From Micrococcales bacterium (GTDB lineage: Bacteria > Actinomycetota > Actinomycetes > Actinomycetales > Dermatophilaceae), in NCBI GenBank assembly GCA_030537915.1, contig JAUNUZ010000209.1, positions 1 through 5,000 of the forward strand: a DNA stretch of 5,000 nt, in the 5' to 3' direction. Under the pieces are notes generated by a model. That model made no database searches. It worked only from the letters and a program-made list of their open reading frames with translations, and was not told the DNA's origin. The translations under genes and the position numbers were made by a program. Below, in pieces: positions 1 through 5,000 of the stretch (position 1 is the first letter of the stretch; each line of letters starts with the position of its first letter).

Positions 1-1022
1 AATGGGTCGTAGACGCCGCCGTTGGCGGCCATCCGCTCCTTGAGCAGCTCCTTCAGGCTCGTCCCGCCGACATACTCCATGACCGTGTAGGCGGCGCCGT
101 CGTGAGTCACGACGTTGTAGACCTCCACGGTGAGCGGATGCTCGACCTGGGCCAGGAAGCGTTGCTCCGCGACGGCCGCCGCCAGCGCGTCTGCGTCACC
201 GGCGTTCAGCAGCCCCTTGAGGACGACCCAACGATCCGAGACATTCTTGTCCCGGGCCAGATAGATCCAACCGAGGCCGCCGTGCGCGAGACACCCGACT
301 ACCTCGTACTGTCCGCCGACGAGGTCACCGGGGTGCAGCTTGGGGGTGAACGAGTAGGGGTTGCGACACTTGGGGCAGTAGCCCTGGGTTCGTCCGGGCG
401 CATCGCCGCGACCCCGACCGACCGGGGCTCCACACGAGGGGCAGTTCCGCTTCTCCTCGGCCACCTCCGGGTCGGTCATCACGGCGGCGGCCGGATCAGT
501 GCTCGGGGCGGTCGGCACGGTCGTCAGGCCCGCACCCAGGCTCGACCCGCGGGCGCGTCGCCGGCCGGGGGCGACTCGCCGCGTGGCGCCGGTGCCGCGC
601 GCGCTGCCGAGCGCGACACCGCGTACGCCCCGTACGCCGGGTCGATGCCCTGCGACGTGCGGGACGACGACGGCCTGCTGTTCGGGCGGGAGCGCCGAGC
701 TCGAGGCGGACACGCTCCCGGAGGTAGCGGACCCACTCTCGAAGAACTGCCCCGGTCGTGCGCCTGAGCCGGAGGCCACACCCCCGCCGCCCACGCTGGT
801 ACTCACTCCGCCGAGGGCGGCGGCGCTGGTCACGTCGTCCTCGGCCTCCTCCGCAGCCAGCGTCGAGGCTGCCGTGGCGGTCGGGATGCCGGAGTCGTGG
901 CCGGGAGATCCTCCCGTCGAACCCGACGGGTCCGCGGGCTCGGGGAAGCCGCAGAAGTCGCAGTACCCGTCGACGTATGTCCCGGGGCACCCCGTCTGGT
1001 TGCACGCCTGGCCGCTCGTCAT
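1..1022 (-). CDS. pknG: PknG-type serine/threonine protein kinase, N-terminal part (cut off by window edge)
   Basis: This is a soluble Ser/Thr kinase that in mycobacteria and corynebacteria phosphorylates the FHA protein GarA/OdhI and so tunes 2-oxoglutarate and glutamate metabolism. The first 340 residues are visible. They run: a Cys4 motif (C7, C12, C21, C24); a low-complexity linker (about 41-180) that is Arg/Gly-rich at 127-158; a conserved stretch MTDPEVAEEKR before the rubredoxin-like module (C194, C197, C216, C219); then the kinase N-lobe with the PknG-specific glycine loop AHGGLGW (246-252), catalytic Lys K269 in VVLKG, and hinge MEYVGG (315-320). From memory of M. tuberculosis PknG, the spacing from first rubredoxin Cys to catalytic Lys is the same (75 residues). 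The HRD-like loop, DFG region and C-terminal TPR domain lie beyond position 1. The ATG at 1022 was chosen because it overlaps the upstream stop (ATGA) and puts the first Cys4 motif at the N-terminus. The Shine-Dalgarno is weak, which fits translational coupling. The family call is secure; the substrate is inferred. Confidence 0.95.
   Translation of the reverse strand, partial: MTSGQACNQTGCPGTYVDGYCDFCGFPEPADPSGSTGGSPGHDSGIPTATAASTLAAEEAEDDVTSAAALGGVSTSVGGGGVASGSGARPGQFFESGSATSGSVSASSSALPPEQQAVVVPHVAGHRPGVRGVRGVALGSARGTGATRRVAPGRRRARGSSLGAGLTTVPTAPSTDPAAAVMTDPEVAEEKRNCPSCGAPVGRGRGDAPGRTQGYCPKCRNPYSFTPKLHPGDLVGGQYEVVGCLAHGGLGWIYLARDKNVSDRWVVLKGLLNAGDADALAAAVAEQRFLAQVEHPLTVEVYNVVTHDGAAYTVMEYVGGTSLKELLKERMAANGGVYDP
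622..639 (-). repeat. Imperfect 9-nt tandem repeat within the pknG linker
   Basis: Two adjacent copies of cgtacgccc / cgtacgccg (plus-strand reading) differ at the last base. They encode the Gly-Val-Arg repeat around residues 129-136 of the kinase's low-complexity linker. A length-variable linker is the likely consequence; no other role is apparent. Confidence 0.6.
1019..1022 (-). promoter_or_regulatory. ATGA stop-start overlap, coiled-coil gene to pknG
   Basis: The coiled-coil gene's TGA (1021-1019) overlaps the kinase ATG (1022-1020). There is no strong Shine-Dalgarno before the kinase, so its translation probably depends on ribosomes finishing the upstream gene. Confidence 0.85.
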
Positions 1023-2188
1023 GAGCGCGCCCCCGACGACGAAGCGTTCGCTCCTGACGAGCCCGAGGCTCTGGTGTGCGCGACGAGATAGGCCTGCTGC
1101 GCTCCCGCGAGCGCAGCGAGCCGGGCCAGGTCCACAGGCTCATTCGCGAGCACCGCGGCGGCGCGGCGATGCAGCTCCGACAGGTCCTGCGCGGCGCCCG
1201 CGGTCACAGCGCCCAGCGTCACCGCCTTCGCGGCGTAGGCCTCGATCTGACCCGCGAGTTCGTCGCGGGTGGCCAGGGCCTGACCGTAGGCACCTTGCAC
1301 GGTCTCCAGGGCGGCTTCGACGCGATCGAGTCGTTTGAGGTAGGCCTCGACGTCGTCGGCGGCCGGTTCGCCCAGGGCGGTGACGTCGGGGACGGCCAAC
1401 CGGGGGGCGGGCGACACGGCGGCGACGGCTGCGGCCGCGAGCCGACTCAGGGCTTGGCCGCGGGCGGCCAGCTCGTCGCGCCGCTGTCGTGCGGTGGCGA
1501 GATCGTTCTTGGTCTGGGCGCGGCGGGAGGCTGCGACGATCAGGTCGCGCTCGGTGCGGGCGGTCTCCTGCTCGAGGGAGGGCAGGAGACCACCGACGTC
1601 GGCACCCCGCTTCGCGCGATCGGTGACGTCGACGAGCCGCCGGTCCAGGCCGATGAGCACCTGCTGGGCCGACTCACTGTTGACGGAGGGGATGCCAGCC
1701 ACCTGGTCGCGGATCCGCTCGATCTGGACGCGCAGGTCGCGGATCCGGGCTGAGACGTCGGGTTCGGCCCCCTCGAGCCGCAGCCGGGATCGCAGCGAGG
1801 CCGCGAGGGTGTCGGACAGGCGGCAGGCCTCGGGGAGGCTGACGGCCAGCGCGTTTCCCTCGGCGGCTCGCTGGTCGAGGCGCCCCCAGATGAGGGTCGT
1901 CATCCGGCGGCGCTCCGTCTCCAGCACACGGCCGGAGTCCCAGGTCGCCACGAGCAGGTCATGGCGCTGTGCGACGGCCTGCCACAGCGCCATGGAGAGC
2001 ATGATGTCCCCGGTCAGGGAGTCCCTCTCGGGGGAGCGCAGGCAGGCCTCGTCGAGCTGGTCGAGCTCGGTCTTGCGGCGGTCTCGCCACGTGCCGAGGT
2101 CGCGCAGGTAGGCGAGCAGCTCCTCGGGCATGGCGTCCTCGCCCATCGCCCCGGGGGCGCTCGGTGCGAGCACGAATTGGCTGGTCAT
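1019..2188 (-). CDS. Uncharacterised soluble helical/coiled-coil protein next to PknG
   Basis: I recognise no named domain in this 389-residue protein. It has no signal peptide or membrane segment, so it is probably cytoplasmic. Residues 20-135 look like an ordered helical region with Trp/Leu landmarks (W34, W69, W83, W101), including DSGRVLETERRR and LPEACRLSDTLAASLRSRL. Residues 145-260 are rich in Arg/Glu/Gln/Leu in heptad-like order and are a likely coiled coil. A Pro-containing hinge (about 259-276) leads to a second helical stretch (277-370) ending in VLANEPVDLARLAAL, and then a Ser/Gly/Ala tail (373-389). The frame stays open upstream to 2527, but that stretch (Pro/Arg/Ser-rich) overlaps the membrane gene out of frame and is a shadow. 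The ATG at 2188 has an AGGAG about 5 nt upstream and lies 16 nt after the membrane gene's stop. Its own stop overlaps the kinase start, so it is made together with PknG. A scaffold or adaptor between the membrane protein and the kinase is plausible but unproven. Confidence 0.9.
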   Translation of the reverse strand: MTSQFVLAPSAPGAMGEDAMPEELLAYLRDLGTWRDRRKTELDQLDEACLRSPERDSLTGDIMLSMALWQAVAQRHDLLVATWDSGRVLETERRRMTTLIWGRLDQRAAEGNALAVSLPEACRLSDTLAASLRSRLRLEGAEPDVSARIRDLRVQIERIRDQVAGIPSVNSESAQQVLIGLDRRLVDVTDRAKRGADVGGLLPSLEQETARTERDLIVAASRRAQTKNDLATARQRRDELAARGQALSRLAAAAVAAVSPAPRLAVPDVTALGEPAADDVEAYLKRLDRVEAALETVQGAYGQALATRDELAGQIEAYAAKAVTLGAVTAGAAQDLSELHRRAAAVLANEPVDLARLAALAGAQQAYLVAHTRASGSSGANASSSGARS

Positions 2189-2208
2189 CGGCGCTCCTGC
2201 CCGCTCAT
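2185..2208 (-). other. Seven-codon mini-ORF bridging the GlnX-like and coiled-coil genes
   Basis: An ATG at 2208 overlaps the GlnX-like stop as ATGA. It reads seven codons (MSGQERR) and stops with a TGA that overlaps the coiled-coil ATG, again as ATGA. The mini-ORF contains the AGGAG ribosome-binding site. It may be chance, or it may relay terminating ribosomes from one gene to the next. It is unlikely to make a functional peptide. Confidence 0.3.
2193..2198 (-). promoter_or_regulatory. Ribosome-binding site of the coiled-coil gene
   Basis: On the minus strand CAGGAG lies about 5 nt before the ATG at 2188. It is the only strong Shine-Dalgarno in the window and fixes the start of the 389-residue protein, excluding the longer in-frame reading from 2527. 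Confidence 0.75.
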
Positions 2209-3623
2209 CGGTAGTCCTTGAGACGACGATCGAGGCCCACCCAGGCCAGGGCACCACCGCTGAGCCCCGCGAGGAGGGCGAGCCACGGCCAGATATCGGC
2301 GGCGTCCGGTGCGGTCGTGTCGTTCTGCATCGTCGCCCCGGTCGCCGGCACCTGCTTGACGAAGGCGTTGAAGGCGGTGGCGGCCGTCGTCGTCGCGGTG
2401 GTGGCTGCCTTGGCCCGGTCGGAGCCGACGGTGGCGAGGGCCTGCTGCTGCGCGCTCTGGTAGTCGGCCCACGCTTGGGGGGCACCCCCGCCGGCGAGCT
2501 CGCTGGCTGAGAGGAGGGAGCCGACACGAGCGTCTGCTGTTTTGGCCAACGCGCTCGCGGCCTGCGCCTGTGTCGAGGTGCCGGGCAGCACGGACTGGAG
2601 CTCGGCGGCCCGCGCCTCGTGCGCGGAAGCGAGCAGCACGCCGTGCGCGGCTACGGAATCGGCCGAGGTGGAGGCGGCATTCACGACATTGGCAGACTGC
2701 AGGGTCGCCGCGGTACTGAAGGCGGTCGTCCCGGCGACGATCAGGGTGCCCACCAGCAGCGGCGCGTTGACGAGGCGGTGGGTCTTGCGAGCAAGCCAGA
2801 ACATGCTTGTGACCAGGAACATCGTGGCCGCTCCACCGACGACGATGGGGAGGGCGGCGGCCAGGGTGGACAGGGACTTCGCGTCGGATACCTTGCTCAG
2901 TTGCTCGGTGACCAGGCCCTGAAGTGGAGTGGTCGCTGCGGTGAGGGCCTCGTCGCCGGCGCGCACTGTATTGGCGGCCGTCGTCGGGGTGGTCCCCGAC
3001 CCAGCTGCGGTGGCGGCTGCGGAGATCGCGGCCGCATAGGGCGGCAACGCCTGCTGCGCGCCTGAGATCGTTGCGAACGTCGTTTGGTCGGGCGTCCCTT
3101 TCCCGGCGTCAGCCAGACGCTCCGACGCGGTGACGAGCGCATCGATCGAGGTGGAGGGAGCCGAAGACGATGCCGAGGACCCGGTGAGCAGCGTCGTGGC
3201 CGCGGCGGCGCGAGCTTGCGCGCCCGCGACCTGGGCCTGTGCGGCGGGGCTCGCCACGTGCGCCCCCGACGCGGCTTCCCGCGCGGCGGAGACGCTCGTC
3301 GTCACTGCGCCGAAGGAGGCTGCGCCGGTGAGCATGCCGGCAAGCAGGCCGAGCGCCGAGAGCCGACGCAGCGTATCGGGGGTCGACCGCGCCGCATGCG
3401 CAGATCGTCGAGCCGGCATCGGCGTCGGGCCTCGCGTCGCTACCCGCTGTGCGGGGCTTGCCGCGGCGGCCGCGCCTTGAGCATTCGGAGCGGTCGCCGA
3501 GCTCGGACCGGGTGGCGCGGTAGCAGTGCCGGACTGCGCCTGTGTAGAGGCGCCCACAGATGGCGCCCCCGTAGCGGCTGCAGCGCCGGCGGAGTCCGGG
3601 GCGGGCCGTGAGGAGCCATTCAT
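2205..3623 (-). CDS. glnX: GlnX-like four-TM membrane sensor with duplicated extracytoplasmic domains
   Basis: This 472-residue protein has a long Ala/Pro/Ser-rich N-terminal tail (1-75), TM1 (about 87-110), an extracytoplasmic helical domain (111-250), TM2 (about 253-277), a short basic cytoplasmic loop (ARKTHR, 278-283), TM3 (about 288-307), a second extracytoplasmic domain (308-441), TM4 (about 443-463) and a short basic tail. The two halves repeat with a period of about 200 residues: AR(S/K)T at 78-81 and 278-281, and (Q/E)ARAA...L.G at 136-148 and 336-348. This topology, and its place two genes before PknG, match GlnX, the mycobacterial membrane protein that passes the ligand-bound state of the solute-binding protein GlnH to PknG. 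No enzymatic motif and no cysteine is present. The start ATG overlaps the stop of the ATPase gene (ATGA), and only a G-rich stretch precedes it, so coupling is likely. The glnX name rests on topology and context, not on an alignment; an unrelated four-TM sensor remains possible. Confidence 0.8.
   Translation of the reverse strand: MNGSSRPAPDSAGAAAATGAPSVGASTQAQSGTATAPPGPSSATAPNAQGAAAAASPAQRVATRGPTPMPARRSAHAARSTPDTLRRLSALGLLAGMLTGAASFGAVTTSVSAAREAASGAHVASPAAQAQVAGAQARAAAATTLLTGSSASSSAPSTSIDALVTASERLADAGKGTPDQTTFATISGAQQALPPYAAAISAAATAAGSGTTPTTAANTVRAGDEALTAATTPLQGLVTEQLSKVSDAKSLSTLAAALPIVVGGAATMFLVTSMFWLARKTHRLVNAPLLVGTLIVAGTTAFSTAATLQSANVVNAASTSADSVAAHGVLLASAHEARAAELQSVLPGTSTQAQAASALAKTADARVGSLLSASELAGGGAPQAWADYQSAQQQALATVGSDRAKAATTATTTAATAFNAFVKQVPATGATMQNDTTAPDAADIWPWLALLAGLSGGALAWVGLDRRLKDYR
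3620..3623 (-). promoter_or_regulatory. ATGA stop-start overlap, ATPase to GlnX-like gene
   Basis: The ATPase stop TGA (3622-3620) shares two bases with the ATG (3623-3621) of the membrane gene. This arrangement typically gives translation by termination-reinitiation and balanced production of the two proteins. Confidence 0.85.
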
Positions 3624-5000
3624 GCGCGGCCCCCCACGTCTGTGCCGGCCCGCTCGCCGCGCTCCCCGGGCGCATCGGCTTGGTCGGCTGACTCCGCGTC
3701 GATGGTCCCGGTTTCCCTCAGATCCTCCAGGTCCGCCATGTCGATGGTGCGCAACTGCTCGGTGCTCGGGTCGTCGACGTCCTGAAGGCGCCAGGCGTGG
3801 CGACCGATCGCTCCTTCGAGCATGTTTCGGGCGAAACGGCCGTTGCCGAACGCCTCGTCCCGCGGTGTGGCTGCGAGGATCTCGCGGAATCGCCGCACAG
3901 CCCGCGGCGACAGGTCGTAGTCGTTGGCCTGCGCCATCGAGAGCAGGATCTTCGTGATTTCGTCGTCGGAGTAGTCCTCGAAGCTGATCGTCGTGCGGAA
4001 TCGGCTGGCCAGCCCGGGGTTGGTATCGATGAAGCGCTCCATCGGAGCGGGATAGCCGGCGACGATGACGACGAGGCTCGAGCGCTTGTCCTCCATCTCC
4101 TTAACGAGCGTGTCGACCGCCTCCTGCCCGTACTGGTCCCCGGCCAGCGTGTACGCCTCGTCGATGAAGAGCACGCCGCCGTCAGCCGATTTGATGACCT
4201 CCATCGTCTTCTGGGCGGTCTGGCCGAGGTAGCCCGCGACGAGCTCGCTGCGATCGACCTCGATGAGCTGACCCTTGGAGAGCAGGCCGAGGGCGTGATA
4301 GATCGCCCCGACGAGCCGCGCGACGGTCGTCTTGCCCGTCCCAGGGTTGCCGACGAAGACCAGGTGTCGGGTCAGGGTCGCCGTGCGCAGCCCGGCGTCT
4401 TGCCGTTTGATGTCCATCTTGAGCAGGGCGATCTGCCGGTGGACCTCGCGCTTGACGCGCGACAGGCCGATCAGCTCGTCCAGCTCCGCGAGCAACTCCT
4501 CGACGGTGCGGGGCGGCGGCGCCGGCTCGGCTGCGGTGGGCACCTCGGGTGTCGCCGCCGCGATGGACTGGACCTCGCGGGGCACGCCCTCGCCGGGGAC
4601 GGAGCCCGGTGACGCCTCACGGGAGGTGTCCTCGGGTGAGGCGTAGGGCAGATCCTGCAGCGTGGGCTGGGGGAACTGGGGCGCGGTGTGCCCGCCAAGA
4701 TGGTCGCGCAGCACCTGCCGGGTGGCTTCGGACAGGGCCCCGAGCTGATCCAATACGCGGGCTGCGTTGAGGGACACCGGGGCCGGGGTCGAGATCTGTG
4801 AGCCGAGGTCGAGACTCGAGCCGCCCGTTCGCAGGTTTGAACGAACTGGCGTGGGTAGCACGACGGGCGGGGTCAGTCCGGGGACGTCGGACGAGATGCC
4901 CGCGGCGCGCAGTTGCGTCGCCCCGGTCATCGTGGCCTTGCCGATCGACTCCCGGGGGGCACCGGGGATGGTCGCCGCGGCCGTGGCCACCTCGGCCAGG
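3620..5000 (-). CDS. CbxX/CfxQ (SpoVK/EccA-type) AAA+ ATPase; 5' end uncertain or outside window
   Basis: This is an AAA+ ATPase expected to form a ring and remodel a protein partner using ATP. Numbered from the GTG at 4990 (456 residues), it shows the family entry motif LDELIGLSRVKREV (169-182), Walker A GNPGTGKT (214-221), a putative pore-loop tyrosine in GYLGQTAQKT (253-262), Walker B GGVLFIDEAY (271-280), the sensor/arginine-finger region AGYPAPMERF...NPGLASRF (R330), and a sensor-2-like GNGRFARN (382-389, R385). Residues 1-160 are Pro/Ala-rich with a short helical patch (75-99) and have no visible TPR, unlike EccA. The acidic tail 421-456 looks disordered. The frame stays open past 4990 to the window edge, so the true start may be upstream. 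The in-frame ATG at 4930, with AAGG 5 nt before it, is an alternative. The stop overlaps the GlnX-like start. Relatives act in type VII secretion (EccA), sporulation (SpoVK) and Rubisco activation (CbbX). No ESX gene is present here, so context suggests PknG signalling instead; the client is unknown. Confidence 0.93.
   Translation of the reverse strand, partial: LAEVATAAATIPGAPRESIGKATMTGATQLRAAGISSDVPGLTPPVVLPTPVRSNLRTGGSSLDLGSQISTPAPVSLNAARVLDQLGALSEATRQVLRDHLGGHTAPQFPQPTLQDLPYASPEDTSREASPGSVPGEGVPREVQSIAAATPEVPTAAEPAPPPRTVEELLAELDELIGLSRVKREVHRQIALLKMDIKRQDAGLRTATLTRHLVFVGNPGTGKTTVARLVGAIYHALGLLSKGQLIEVDRSELVAGYLGQTAQKTMEVIKSADGGVLFIDEAYTLAGDQYGQEAVDTLVKEMEDKRSSLVVIVAGYPAPMERFIDTNPGLASRFRTTISFEDYSDDEITKILLSMAQANDYDLSPRAVRRFREILAATPRDEAFGNGRFARNMLEGAIGRHAWRLQDVDDPSTEQLRTIDMADLEDLRETGTIDAESADQADAPGERGERAGTDVGGRA

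Noticed and set aside
496..1143. Minus-strand open frames (496-1143, 524-781) suggesting a frameshift within pknG's linker
   Set aside because: The kinase frame reads continuously from 1022 to 1 with both Cys motifs and the kinase N-lobe in one frame. The alternative frames are Arg-rich shadows. A compensated frameshift limited to the linker cannot be excluded but is not needed.
102..1338. Plus-strand open frames (102-767, 499-1338, 1076-1753 and similar)
   Set aside because: They are antisense to pknG and the coiled-coil gene, show Arg/Gly/Pro-biased composition without recognisable domains, and reflect the GC-rich third positions of the minus-strand genes.
2189..2527. N-terminal extension of the coiled-coil protein to a start at 2527 (502 residues)
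   Set aside because: The extra 113 residues are Pro/Arg/Ser-rich shadow sequence overlapping the end of the membrane gene, including its TM4, in another frame. The ATG at 2188 has a good ribosome-binding site and directly follows the upstream stop.
3797..4612. Long plus-strand open frame antisense to the AAA+ gene
   Set aside because: It mirrors the AAA+ coding sequence, has no recognisable motif, and no ribosome-binding site was noted. The minus strand carries the Walker motifs.
3620..5000. Assignment of the ATPase as EccA of a type VII secretion locus or as CbbX Rubisco activase
   Set aside because: There is no visible TPR domain and no ESX or Rubisco gene in the window. The neighbours belong to PknG signalling.
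1..5000. CRISPR arrays, tRNA/rRNA, insertion sequences, terminators
   Set aside because: No spaced direct repeats, terminal inverted repeats, transposase motifs or hairpin-plus-T-run structures were seen. Practically every base is inside one of the four genes.

Overview
The window is GC-rich throughout and fully coding. Four genes lie head to tail on the minus strand, so reading order runs from position 5000 down to 1. High G+C, heavy Ala/Gly/Pro/Arg use, ATGA stop-start overlaps and a PknG-type kinase point to an actinobacterium (Actinomycetota). The genus cannot be fixed from this window.

Layout in transcription order: (1) 5000-3620, a CbxX/CfxQ (SpoVK/EccA-type) AAA+ ATPase, whose 5' end may lie outside the window. 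(2) 3623-2205, a four-helix transmembrane protein with two extracytoplasmic domains that arose by internal duplication; its topology fits GlnX, the membrane partner of PknG. (3) 2188-1019, an uncharacterised soluble helical/coiled-coil protein. (4) 1022-1, the N-terminal 340 residues of a PknG-type Ser/Thr protein kinase. It contains an extra N-terminal zinc-ribbon-like motif, a low-complexity Arg/Gly linker, the PknG rubredoxin-like CxxC...CxxC module and the start of the kinase domain; the rest is cut off at position 1.

Genes 1/2 and 3/4 overlap by ATGA. Genes 2/3 are separated by 16 nt containing a good ribosome-binding site. No promoter, terminator, RNA gene, mobile element or CRISPR array is visible, and no non-coding gap exceeds 16 nt. 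This looks like the interior of one operon with translationally coupled genes.

Functional reading: in mycobacteria an amino-acid-binding protein (GlnH) signals through GlnX to PknG. PknG then phosphorylates the FHA protein GarA/OdhI and so controls 2-oxoglutarate and glutamate metabolism. This window shows the GlnX-PknG core with two less understood additions, an AAA+ ATPase and a coiled-coil protein, which may be further components or regulators of the same pathway. GlnH and GarA homologues are not in the window. The link between the AAA+ protein or the coiled-coil protein and PknG is inferred from gene order and coupling only.
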